DNA of 56,295 bases from an uncultured Alphaproteobacteria bacterium (GTDB lineage: Bacteria; Pseudomonadota; Alphaproteobacteria; Micropepsales; Micropepsaceae): contig CALMGU010000031.1 of assembly GCA_937865685.1 (NCBI GenBank), forward strand, positions 1-56,295. Direction: 5' to 3'. Positions 46,627 through 54,859 of this stretch are shown here, piece after piece. A program made the translations under genes and the position numbers. Under the pieces are notes generated by a model that searched no databases, had not been told where the DNA came from, and was given only the letters and a program-made list of their open reading frames with translations. Position 1 is the stretch's first letter. Each line of letters begins with the position of its first letter.

Positions 46627-48354
46627 ATGAAGATCCTGCCGCCCGTTTCGATCGAAGCACGCCGCTTGTTGCCCAGCCGCTGGGACATCTTGGCGGCGGT
46701 GCTGGTGCTTGGTTTCCTGGTCGCTTTCGCCGATGCCAGCCGCTTCCTGGTGCATCCCTTGAGCTCCATTTCCGGCGATTATCTGAAGCTCAATCCCGCC
46801 GATCTGCCAGGCTATGCGCTGCGCACGTCGCTGCGCATGTTGATCGCGATGGGCATATCCTTGGCCTTCACCTTCACCTACGCAACCTGGGCGGCGAAGA
46901 ATAAGCGGGCCGGAATGCTCTTGGTGCCGCTGCTCGACATCCTGCAGTCGGTGCCGATCCTGTCCTTCCTCTCCATCACCATCGTCTGGTTCCTGTCGCT
47001 GTCGCCCGGCCGCATCCTGGGCGCGGAGCTGGCTTGCGTCTTCACCATCTTCACCGGCCAGGCCTGGAACATGGCCTTCAGCTTCTACCAGTCGCTGCGT
47101 ACCGTGCCGCCGGAACTGGAAGAGGCAGGCCGCATGTTCGGGCTGAATGCCTGGGCGCGCTTCTGGCGCATCGAGGCGCCCTTCGCCATGCCCTCCCTGA
47201 TCTGGAACATGATGATGAGCATGTCGGGCGGCTGGTTCTTCGTCACATTGTCGGAAGCCATCAGCGTAGGCAAAACCAATATCGCGCTGCCCGGCGTGGG
47301 GTCGTGGATCGCGGTCGCCATCGCGCAAAAGAATCTGCCCGCCATCCTCTACGCCATCGTGGCGATGCTGATCGTGATCCTGGTCTATGACCAGCTTCTG
47401 TTCCGCCCCCTGGTCGCCTGGGCCGACCGTTTCCGGGTTTCCAGCGAACCGTCGGACGAAGCACCCCAGTCCTGGGCGCTCACCGTCTATCGCCGCTCGC
47501 GCCTGCTCGACCTGATGACGGCGCCGTTCGAGCAGATGATGCGCTGGTCCTATCATTGGCAGCCGCCCAGCTTCGGCATCAAGGCGGCGGTGCGCGATGT
47601 CGACAGTCGGCTCGCCGACATTGTCTGGTACATTGTGCTGGCGTTGCTGGGCGCCTTCGCCGCCTGGCGCATCAGCCTTTTCTTCGGCCAGGCCCATTTC
47701 AGCTGGAGCGACGCGGCCACCGCCTTCGGCTATGGCTGCATCACCCTGATCCGCGTGATCGTGCTGATCGGGCTGGCCAGCCTGATCTGGACCCCGATCG
47801 GCGTCTATGTCGGCCTTCGGCCCAGGCTCACCGCGCTGGTACAGCCGGTGGCGCAGTTCCTGGCCGCCTTTCCCAACAATCTTCTCTTTCCGCTGGTGGT
47901 GTCGCTGATCGTGTTCTGGGACGCCAGCCCCGATATCTGGCTGTCGCCGCTGATCGTGCTGGGCACCCAATGGTACATCCTGTTCAACGTCATCGCCGGC
48001 GCCAGCACCATGCCGCAGGAATTGCGCGACGCTGCCGAGAATTTCGGCGTCAAAGGCTGGCTATGGTGGCGGAAGGTCGCCCTGCCCGCGGTCTTTCCCT
48101 ATTACGTGACGGGCGCGATCACCGCGTCCGGCGGCGCCTGGAACGCTTCCATCGCGGCGGAAGTGGCCAGCTGGGGCGACCACACGCTGCGCGCCCACGG
48201 GCTTGGCGCCTATATCGCCGACGCGGTCAATGCGGGCGATTTCCGCCATGTGCTTTTGGGCACGATTGTGATGAGCTTTTTTGTGGTGGTCGTGAACCGG
48301 CTGCTCTGGCGTCCGCTCTATTGGTACGCTGAGCGCAAATTTAGATTGACCTGA
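46627..48354 (+). CDS. ABC transporter permease with two fused permease domains (nitrate/sulfonate/taurine class)
   Basis: 575 residues containing two BPD_transp_1-like units. The first has the EAA loop EEAGRMFGLNAWARFWRIEAP near 170. The second has DAAENFGVKGWLWWRKVALP near 475, followed by AITASGGAWNASIAAEVASW. One polypeptide therefore supplies both halves of the membrane pore. TTG 46618 is possible, but ATG 46627 is preferred. No periplasmic binding protein is encoded nearby. The substrate is unknown. The ATPase gene follows after 7 bases. Confidence 0.88.
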   Translation: MKILPPVSIEARRLLPSRWDILAAVLVLGFLVAFADASRFLVHPLSSISGDYLKLNPADLPGYALRTSLRMLIAMGISLAFTFTYATWAAKNKRAGMLLVPLLDILQSVPILSFLSITIVWFLSLSPGRILGAELACVFTIFTGQAWNMAFSFYQSLRTVPPELEEAGRMFGLNAWARFWRIEAPFAMPSLIWNMMMSMSGGWFFVTLSEAISVGKTNIALPGVGSWIAVAIAQKNLPAILYAIVAMLIVILVYDQLLFRPLVAWADRFRVSSEPSDEAPQSWALTVYRRSRLLDLMTAPFEQMMRWSYHWQPPSFGIKAAVRDVDSRLADIVWYIVLALLGAFAAWRISLFFGQAHFSWSDAATAFGYGCITLIRVIVLIGLASLIWTPIGVYVGLRPRLTALVQPVAQFLAAFPNNLLFPLVVSLIVFWDASPDIWLSPLIVLGTQWYILFNVIAGASTMPQELRDAAENFGVKGWLWWRKVALPAVFPYYVTGAITASGGAWNASIAAEVASWGDHTLRAHGLGAYIADAVNAGDFRHVLLGTIVMSFFVVVVNRLLWRPLYWYAERKFRLT

Positions 48355-48361
48355 GGTCGCC

Positions 48362-49654
48362 ATGGCAGAGCTTCTGAATGTCGAGCATGTGCGCCGCACC
48401 TTCCCGCGCGGCGGCGGCGAGGAATTGCTGGTGCTGGACGATGTCAATCTTTCCTTGAAGCAGGGCGAGATCGTGGGACTTCTGGGCCGGTCGGGTTCGG
48501 GCAAATCCACCTTGCTGCGCCTGATCGCGGGCCTAGCGCGGCCCCAAGGCGGGCGCCTCACTTACATGGGCGCGCCCATCGAAGGCCCGGCGCAAGGCGT
48601 CGCCATGGTGTTCCAGAGCTTTGCCCTATTTCCCTGGCTCACCGTGCTGGAGAATGTGCAGCTTGGGCTGGAAGCCTTGAACCTGCCGCCGCGGGAGATG
48701 CGCGAGCGGGCGCTCGCCGCCATCGATTTGATCGGCCTGGACGGTTACGAAAGCGCCTATCCGCGCGAATTGTCCGGCGGCATGCGCCAGCGCGTGGGCT
48801 TTGCCCGCGCTGTCGTGGTGCATCCCAATATCCTTCTGATGGACGAGCCCTTCAGCGCCCTCGATGTGCTGACGGCGGAGAATCTGCGCACCGACCTGGT
48901 GGAGCTTTGGGGCAACGGCAAGCTGCCGATCAAAGGCATCGTCCTGGTCACGCATAACATCGAAGAAGCGGTTCTGATGTGCGACCGGGTGCTGCTCTTC
49001 TCGTCCAATCCGGGCCGGGTCGGTTCGGAAATCAAGATCGACCTGCCTCAGCCGCGCGACCGCACCTCGCCCCAGTTCGAGCATTATGTCGACCAGATCT
49101 ATGTCGAAATGACCGCGCGCCGGGTGGAGCGCCTGCGCGAGCAGCAGGCCCGCGCCAATGCCGGCATCGAAATGCCGCTGGTGCATGTCTCGCCCAACCA
49201 GATCTCCGGCTTGATCGAAGCCTTGGCAGCCGCACCCTATGACGGCAAGGCCGACCTCCCCGACATCGCCTATGAACAGGAACTGGAAGTGGACGAACTC
49301 TTCCCCGTCGCCGAAGCCATGCAGCTGCTGCGCCTGGCGGATGTCGAAGGCGGCGATATCAAGCTCACCCATATGGGCAAGCGTTTTGCCGACGCGGATC
49401 TCAACGAGCGCAAGGAAATCTTCTCCCGCTCCCTGATGAACAATGTGCCATTGGCCGGGCATATCCGCCGCATATTGGACGAACGCGCCAGCCACTCCGC
49501 GCCCAAGAGCCGCTTCCTGGACGAGTTGGAAGATCACATGGCCGAAGACGCGGCAGAGGATTCGCTGAAAACCGTCGTGTCCTGGGCCCGCTTCGGAGAG
49601 CTGTTTTCTTATGACGACGACGCGGCGCTATTCAGCTTGGAAAATCCGACCTGA
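48362..49654 (+). CDS. ABC ATPase with C-terminal AAA-associated domain (nitrate/sulfonate/bicarbonate class)
   Basis: 430 residues. Residues 1-260 are the ATPase: Walker A GRSGSGKSTLLRLIAG, signature LSGGMRQRVGFARAV, Walker B ILLMDEPFSALDV, H-loop VTHNIEEAV. Residues 285-410 match the AAA-associated C-terminal domain found on this ATPase subfamily (GDIKLTHMGKRFADADL, RKEIFSRSLMNNVPL), whose role is unknown. It partners with the double permease upstream. Its last 67 coding bases are repeated after a palindromic element at 49730-49800. Confidence 0.9.
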   Translation: MAELLNVEHVRRTFPRGGGEELLVLDDVNLSLKQGEIVGLLGRSGSGKSTLLRLIAGLARPQGGRLTYMGAPIEGPAQGVAMVFQSFALFPWLTVLENVQLGLEALNLPPREMRERALAAIDLIGLDGYESAYPRELSGGMRQRVGFARAVVVHPNILLMDEPFSALDVLTAENLRTDLVELWGNGKLPIKGIVLVTHNIEEAVLMCDRVLLFSSNPGRVGSEIKIDLPQPRDRTSPQFEHYVDQIYVEMTARRVERLREQQARANAGIEMPLVHVSPNQISGLIEALAAAPYDGKADLPDIAYEQELEVDELFPVAEAMQLLRLADVEGGDIKLTHMGKRFADADLNERKEIFSRSLMNNVPLAGHIRRILDERASHSAPKSRFLDELEDHMAEDAAEDSLKTVVSWARFGELFSYDDDAALFSLENPT

Positions 49655-49676
49655 CAGATCGCGCGCCGCTTTCGAG

Positions 49677-49732
49677 GCGGGCGTTCGGGCGGCAAAAGCT
49701 CCACTGGAGCTTTTGCTCCTCGCCCTCACGGG
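49677..49732. repeat. Palindromic intergenic repeat, family A, copy 2
   Basis: gcgggcgttcgggcggc, then the hairpin caaaagctcc / ggagcttttg, then the end cctcacggg. It matches 4610-4665 closely. It lies between the two copies of the ABC gene 3' end. Confidence 0.75.
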
Positions 49733-49800
49733 CCCGCTTCGGAGAGCTGTTCTCTTATGACGACGACGCGGCGCTATTCAGCCTTGAAAATTCCACCTAG
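49730..49800 (+). repeat. Duplicate of the ABC ATPase gene 3' end
   Basis: The 71 bases repeat 49584-49654 with only a few differences, nearly all silent: both copies encode ARFGELFSYDDDAALFSLEN, then PT or ST, and both end in a stop codon (TGA or TAG). The copy has no start codon and is not a gene now. The rest of 49655-49884 is the family A palindrome and unassigned sequence. Confidence 0.85.
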
Positions 49801-49884
49801 CTCTTCGCAACCGCGAAGGATCGCCCTGCATTGACCGACGCTCAACCTTGCTGAAACAATGCCGCCGCACGGGTGGGGACTCGC

Positions 49885-51831
49885 ATGGCGAAACGCGATG
49901 ACGACCGCATGGTGGGACGCCGTGCCTTTCTCAAAAAAGCTACCCTTGCGGGCGCGGGTGCCCTGACGGCACCACTCGCCGCACCCGCCGCAAAAGCACA
50001 GGCTCCCCGCGCCTCCAGCATTCCCGCCACCCCCAATCGTGAAGCCGAGCGCGGCACCCCGCCCGATATCCAGCCCATCACACAGACCAGCTGCGGTTCC
50101 GACTTCATGGTCGATGTGATGCGCGGGCTGGGCATCGAGCACACGGCCGCCTTTGTCGGCTCCAGTTTCCGGGGCCTGCATGAGTCGATCATCAATTACG
50201 GCATGCTGACCGATCCTCAGATCGATTTCCTCTCCTGCATGCATGAGGAGGTCTCGGTCGCCATGTGCCATGGCTATGCCAAGATCGAAGGCAAGCCCAT
50301 GGCCGCGATGATGCACGACACGGTGGGGCTGCAGCACGCCTCGATGGCGATCTACAATGCCTATGCCGACCGCGTGCCGATGTTCCTGATCACGCCCACG
50401 GCGCCCGACCTGCGCACCCGCAAGACCATGGTGCAGTTCGTCCATTCGGTGCAGGACGGCGCCGCCATCGTGCGCGATTTCATCAAATGGGACGACCGGC
50501 CCGGATCGCTGCAGCATTGGGCGGAATCGGCCACGCGGGCGTGGAAATACGCCATGACCCCGCCTTACGGGCCGGTGCTGCTGGTCACCTCCACCGACCT
50601 TCAGGAAAATCCCATCGAAGAAGAGCCGCGCCCCGTCATCCCGCCCGTGCCCAAGATTTCCGCGCCGCAGGCCGAGGACGGCGCGTTGCGCGAGACCGCG
50701 AAGATGCTGGTCGAAGCGGAATCTCCGGTGCTGCTGTGCGACCGGCTGGCCCGCACGCCCACCGGCCTGCAATCTTTGGTCGAGCTTGCCGAGCTTTTGC
50801 AGGCGCCCGTGGTCGATGCTTCCGGACGGATGAATTTCCCCTGGCGCCACCCTCTCAACCAGTCCAGCCGCGGGCGCGCCGTCACCGGTCAGGCCGATGT
50901 GGTGCTGGGCATGGAGATGACGGATTTCTGGGGCGCCACCCACGCCTTCACCCCGCACACCGAAGCCAGCACGCAAAGCATCCTGAAGCCCGGCGCCAAG
51001 CGCATCAGTCTCACCGCCGTCGATCTGAATTTCCATTCCAACTTCCAGGATTTCGAACGCTATCCCGGCGCCGATCTGTCCTTGCAGGGCGATGCCGAAG
51101 CCAGCCTGCCGTCCCTGATCGCGGCTTGCCGGTCGCTGATCGACAAAAGCAAGCGCTCGAAATTCGAGATGCGGGGCAAAAAGCTGGGCGAAACGCATCT
51201 CGACGCCCTAGCCGATCAGCGCGCCCTGGCCGCGGAAGGTTGGGATTCGCAGCCCATCACCACGGCGCGGCTGGTGATGGAGCTTTACAACATCATCAAG
51301 GACGAAGACTGGACCTTGGCCTCCGGCAGCCTGTTCCAGAATGGCTGGCCGCAGAAATTGTGGCATGCCGACAAGCATCATCGCTATATCGGCGATGCCG
51401 GCGCCTATGGCATTGGCTATGCCGCGCCCGCGACCTTGGGCGCGGCGTTGGCCAACAAGAAGCATGGACGGCTGACGGTTTCGATCCAGGGCGATGGCGA
51501 TCTGATGTGCTGTCCCAGTTCACTCTGGACCGCGGCGCATGAGAAAATCCCGATCCTCTACATCATGCACAACAATCGCGCCTGGCATCAGGAAATCATG
51601 CTGCTGCAGCAGGTGGCCAACCGCATGCAGCGCGGCATCGACCGCACTCATATCGGCACCACCATCCGCGATCCTTTCATCGATTTCAGCAAGATGGCGC
51701 AAAGCATGGGCGTGCATGGCCAGGGACCGATTACCGATCCGAAGGACCTGGGTGCCGCCATCAAGCGCGCGGTCGATGTGGTCAAACGCGGCGAACCCGC
51801 GCTGATCGATGTCGTCTGCCAGGGACGGTGA
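49885..51831 (+). CDS. Tat-exported thiamine-diphosphate-dependent enzyme (acetolactate synthase/pyruvate oxidase-like)
   Basis: 648 residues. A twin-arginine signal is present (GRRAFLKKATLAG, Arg12-Arg13, then an Ala-rich stretch to AKAQA near 40). The N-terminal ThDP Pyr domain has the catalytic Glu121/122 in MHEEVSVAMCHGYAKIEGKP. A middle domain spans about 240-400. The C-terminal PP domain has the ThDP/Mg motif GDGDLMCC ... HNN (about 535-563). The family includes decarboxylases, oxidases and ligases of 2-oxoacids, and the exact reaction is unknown. Export is unusual. Cytochrome c follows 5 bases downstream. ATG 49885 is preferred to GTG 49873. Confidence 0.85.
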   Translation: MAKRDDDRMVGRRAFLKKATLAGAGALTAPLAAPAAKAQAPRASSIPATPNREAERGTPPDIQPITQTSCGSDFMVDVMRGLGIEHTAAFVGSSFRGLHESIINYGMLTDPQIDFLSCMHEEVSVAMCHGYAKIEGKPMAAMMHDTVGLQHASMAIYNAYADRVPMFLITPTAPDLRTRKTMVQFVHSVQDGAAIVRDFIKWDDRPGSLQHWAESATRAWKYAMTPPYGPVLLVTSTDLQENPIEEEPRPVIPPVPKISAPQAEDGALRETAKMLVEAESPVLLCDRLARTPTGLQSLVELAELLQAPVVDASGRMNFPWRHPLNQSSRGRAVTGQADVVLGMEMTDFWGATHAFTPHTEASTQSILKPGAKRISLTAVDLNFHSNFQDFERYPGADLSLQGDAEASLPSLIAACRSLIDKSKRSKFEMRGKKLGETHLDALADQRALAAEGWDSQPITTARLVMELYNIIKDEDWTLASGSLFQNGWPQKLWHADKHHRYIGDAGAYGIGYAAPATLGAALANKKHGRLTVSIQGDGDLMCCPSSLWTAAHEKIPILYIMHNNRAWHQEIMLLQQVANRMQRGIDRTHIGTTIRDPFIDFSKMAQSMGVHGQGPITDPKDLGAAIKRAVDVVKRGEPALIDVVCQGR

Positions 51832-51836
51832 AAGCG

Positions 51837-52187
51837 ATGAAGCAATTTGCCATCATCGTCTTCGCCGCTCTCGCAACCCCGGCTTTCGCACAGACTATTG
51901 CACCGGGCGACGCGGCACGCGGCAAGGATATCTATATGCGGGACGCCTGCTACACCTGTCACGGCACCACCGGCGCCAGCACCAGCTTTGTCGGGCCCAA
52001 ACTGGCGCATGCCGGCCTGACCGCGAACCGCATCCTGCGCCAGTTGCGCCAGCCGCAAGCGCAGATGCCGGCCTATACGGAGCAGGTGCTGTCCGACAAA
52101 GACGCCGCGGACCTTATCGCCTATGTCCTGTCGCTGTCTGAAGGGCCAACGCCAAGCGGCAAGGACATTCCGCTGCTGAATCACTAA
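51837..52187 (+). CDS. Small periplasmic class I cytochrome c
   Basis: 116 residues. A signal peptide (MKQFAIIVFAALATPAFA) precedes a single haem site CYTCH (Cys38, Cys41, His42), with Met77 in QMPAY as the likely sixth ligand and a final helix DAADLIAYVLSL. It starts 5 bases after the ThDP-enzyme stop and ends 12 bases before the MFS start, so one operon is nearly certain. It could be the electron acceptor of the exported ThDP enzyme; that is inference. Confidence 0.92.
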   Translation: MKQFAIIVFAALATPAFAQTIAPGDAARGKDIYMRDACYTCHGTTGASTSFVGPKLAHAGLTANRILRQLRQPQAQMPAYTEQVLSDKDAADLIAYVLSLSEGPTPSGKDIPLLNH

Positions 52188-52199
52188 AGGGACGGGATC

Positions 52200-54233
52200 A
52201 TGACGGCATCGACCGCGACACCGCTCAATCGCCAGCAGATTCTCGGGTTCTGGGCCGCCTGGTTCGGCTGGACTCTCGATGGCATGGATTCGGTGATCTA
52301 TGCCCTGGTGCTCAGCCCGGCGATGAAGGAGCTGTTGCCCAAATCGGGTTTCGCCAACAGCCCCGCCGATATCGCCTTTGCCGGTTCGATCCTGTTCGCG
52401 CTCTTCCTGGTGGGATGGGGTCTGTCTTTCATCTGGGGCCCCTTGGCCGACCGGTTCGGCCGCGCCCGCTGCCTGGCCGTGACCATCCTGATCTTCTCGG
52501 TTTTCACCGGCGCCGCTGCCTTCGCGCAGAATGTGTGGGAGCTGGCTCTGTTCCGTTTTCTGGCGGGGATCGGCATCGGCGGCGAATGGGCGATGGCCGG
52601 CACGTATGTGGCCGAAGCCTGGCCCGAAGACCGCCGCAAGATGGGCGCGGGCTATCTGCAGACGGGATATTATGCGGGCTTTTTCCTGGCGGCGGCGCTG
52701 AACTTCACGGTGGGCGCCACATTCGGCTGGCGCGCCATGTTCCTGTGCGGCGCAGCCCCGATCCTGGTCGCGCTATTCACGTTGTCTCGCGTCAAGGAGC
52801 CGCCCCGCTGGGAACGCGGTCATGCGGGACCCCGCAGCCATCCGCTGCGCATGATATTTTCCGGGCCTTATCTCAAGCGCACGATCGTGAACAGCGCGCT
52901 GGTATCGGTGGCGATCATCGGGCTGCTCGTGCCGATCTTCGCGAAGGACTGGTTTTTCGCCCTCATGTCCCTCATCGTCTTCCCGCTGTGCCTGCTGCCC
53001 ATCGTGAGGCTCGGCAAACGGGTGCGCAAGGTGGGTGCTCAGGAGGAATATGACTCACGAGCCCTCATGTCCGTCATGCAGGAGACCTTTTCCGGCATCC
53101 GCCTGGTGAAGGCCTACTGCCGCGAGGATCACGAGACGCAGAAGTTTGAGCGCACCAACCTCAGCATGACCCGCAACATGGTGAAGTGGGCGAAGGCCAT
53201 CGAGCTCATCGGCCCGATCGTCGAGGCCGTGGCCTCCCTCGGCATTGCCGCCGGTCTGATATATGCTTGGGACAAGGACATGGGAGCGGATGACTTCTTC
53301 CTGCTCGTCTTTGGCCTCACACAGATTTACCCGCCGATCAAGGAACTCAGCCGCGTGCAGCTCTTTCTGCAAAAGACCACCGTGGCAGCCAGCATGGTGT
53401 TCGAGATCCTCGACCGCCAGCCTGACATCCAGGATGCTCCGAATGCGGGTGTGCTCGGCCGTGTGAAGGGAGCCATCGGCTTCAACGACGTCACCTTCCA
53501 CTATCGCGATGCGCGTGGAGCCCGTGTCGAGCCGCCGGCGGCCCGCGGCATCACGTTGAACCTCGAACCCGGGAAATTTTATGCCGTTGTCGGCCCCAGC
53601 GCCGCGGGGAAGAGCACGCTCTTCAATCTCATGCTGCGGTTTTACGACCCGGACAGCGGCTCCATCACGCTCGATGGCACGGACATCAAGACCATTACCC
53701 AGGCCTCGCTGCGTGAAAACATCGGCCTGGTGAGCCAGGACACCTTCATCTTCCACGACACGCTGCGTGAAAACATCCGTTACGGCCGCCTCGATGCCAC
53801 CGAGGAGCAGATCATCGCCGCTGCGAAGAAGGCGCATGCGCATGAGTTCATCATGCAGATCAAGGAAGGCTACGATGCCAGTGCCGGCGAAGGCGGGCGA
53901 AACCTTTCCGGCGGTCAAAAGCAGCGTCTTTCCATCGCACGGGCCATTTTGCATGATGCGCCCGCTTTGCTGCTCGATGAGGCCACCTCGGCCCTCGACA
54001 CCGAGAGCGAGAAGGTGATCCAGGACGCCATCCATACCCTCTCTGAAGGGAAAACGGTCATCGCCATCGCCCACCGGTTGTCCACGGTGCTCGCGGCGCA
54101 TCAGATCATCGTCATGGATGCAGGCCGTGTGGTGGCCGTCGGCTCGAATGAGGAGCTGCTGCGCACCTCGCCGCTCTATCAGCGGCTTCACAGCCTTCAG
54201 TTTGGCACCGAGGAAGCCACCGCGGAGGCATGA
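52200..54233 (+). CDS. In-frame chimera: MFS transporter N-terminal half joined to an ABC exporter C-terminal half
   Basis: A 677-residue open frame that combines two unrelated proteins. Residues 1 to about 240 are an MFS transporter of the sialate/aromatic-acid symporter type: LDGMDSVIYALVLSP, ADRFGRARC, FRFLAGIGIGGEWAMAGTYVAE. It breaks off in its sixth to seventh helix after VAIIGL. From about residue 242 the sequence is an MsbA-like ABC exporter from its fourth helix (DWFFALMSLIVFPL): a Q-loop, NLSGGQKQRLSIARAIL, LLLDEATSALD and IAIAHRLSTV. Neither half is complete. The start has AAAGGGACGGGATC before ATG. Base and codon use change at the join. It is most likely an assembly join, not a working protein. 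Confidence 0.85.
   Translation: MTASTATPLNRQQILGFWAAWFGWTLDGMDSVIYALVLSPAMKELLPKSGFANSPADIAFAGSILFALFLVGWGLSFIWGPLADRFGRARCLAVTILIFSVFTGAAAFAQNVWELALFRFLAGIGIGGEWAMAGTYVAEAWPEDRRKMGAGYLQTGYYAGFFLAAALNFTVGATFGWRAMFLCGAAPILVALFTLSRVKEPPRWERGHAGPRSHPLRMIFSGPYLKRTIVNSALVSVAIIGLLVPIFAKDWFFALMSLIVFPLCLLPIVRLGKRVRKVGAQEEYDSRALMSVMQETFSGIRLVKAYCREDHETQKFERTNLSMTRNMVKWAKAIELIGPIVEAVASLGIAAGLIYAWDKDMGADDFFLLVFGLTQIYPPIKELSRVQLFLQKTTVAASMVFEILDRQPDIQDAPNAGVLGRVKGAIGFNDVTFHYRDARGARVEPPAARGITLNLEPGKFYAVVGPSAAGKSTLFNLMLRFYDPDSGSITLDGTDIKTITQASLRENIGLVSQDTFIFHDTLRENIRYGRLDATEEQIIAAAKKAHAHEFIMQIKEGYDASAGEGGRNLSGGQKQRLSIARAILHDAPALLLDEATSALDTESEKVIQDAIHTLSEGKTVIAIAHRLSTVLAAHQIIVMDAGRVVAVGSNEELLRTSPLYQRLHSLQFGTEEATAEA
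52910..52935. other. Sequence junction 1 (alphaproteobacterial to Verrucomicrobia-like)
   Basis: The protein identity changes from MFS to ABC exporter within the few codons for AIIGLLVPIF. Codon choice and neighbouring gene content also change from here: the SET and trypsin-like genes downstream have no relation to the upstream operon. The frame happens to be kept. No integrase, insertion sequence or target duplication is visible, which favours an assembly join. Confidence 0.7.
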
Positions 54234-54283
54234 TGTGGCATTTTCTGCACACGCCTTGACTTTGGGGCGGACCGGCACACTTC

Positions 54284-54859
54284 ATGCGCCCCTCCAATAC
54301 CATGCCCCAAGCCTCCTCGAAGCGTCTCTGGATCGTCAAACGCTCCTCCATTCACAACCGCGGCATCTTTGCCAAGCACGACATCCCGAACGACACGCCC
54401 ATCATCGAGTATGTGGGCGAGAAGATCACCAAGGCGGAGTCTCGTCGTCGTGGTGATGCGCTGATGGAAAAGTCGAAGAAGACCGGCTGCGCGGCGGTTT
54501 ACGTTTTCACCCTCAACAAACGCTACGACATCGATGGTGGCAAAGGCCGCAACCCGGCCCGCTACATCAATCATTCGTGCGCCCCGAACTGCGAGGCCTA
54601 CATCATCCGCGGTCGCATCTGGATCTACTCGCTGCGTGAGATCAAGGCGGGCGAGGAGCTGACTTACAACTATGGCTTCGATGCCGACACCTGGGACGAT
54701 CATCCCTGCCGCTGCGGTTCGAAGCGCTGCATTGGCTACATCGTCGAGGAGAAGCAGTGGCCGAAGCTGCTGCGCATCTTTGAAAAGATCGAGGCCAAGG
54801 CCAAGGCGAAGAAGCTCGCCGGAGCCGCGGCACCTGCGAAGAAACGCAAGGCGGCCTGA
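54284..54859 (+). CDS. SET-domain protein (putative lysine methyltransferase)
   Basis: 191 residues. The SET core is clear: KRSSIHNRGIFAKHDI, IIEYVGEKITK, ARYINHSCAPNCEA (the NHSCxPN cofactor/substrate motif), ELTYNYGF and the post-SET cysteines CRCGSKRC. A Lys/Ala-rich tail ends KKRKAA. Bacterial SET proteins of this size methylate lysine on unknown substrates. ATG 54302 is an alternative start. The protein type is common in Verrucomicrobia, in keeping with the foreign segment. It lies 50 bases after the ABC gene. Confidence 0.88.
   Translation: MRPSNTMPQASSKRLWIVKRSSIHNRGIFAKHDIPNDTPIIEYVGEKITKAESRRRGDALMEKSKKTGCAAVYVFTLNKRYDIDGGKGRNPARYINHSCAPNCEAYIIRGRIWIYSLREIKAGEELTYNYGFDADTWDDHPCRCGSKRCIGYIVEEKQWPKLLRIFEKIEAKAKAKKLAGAAAPAKKRKAA

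Noticed and set aside
52200..54233. Novel MFS-ABC fusion transporter
   Set aside because: Each half lacks essential helices, and the join coincides with a change in base use and gene content. A chimeric sequence explains it better.
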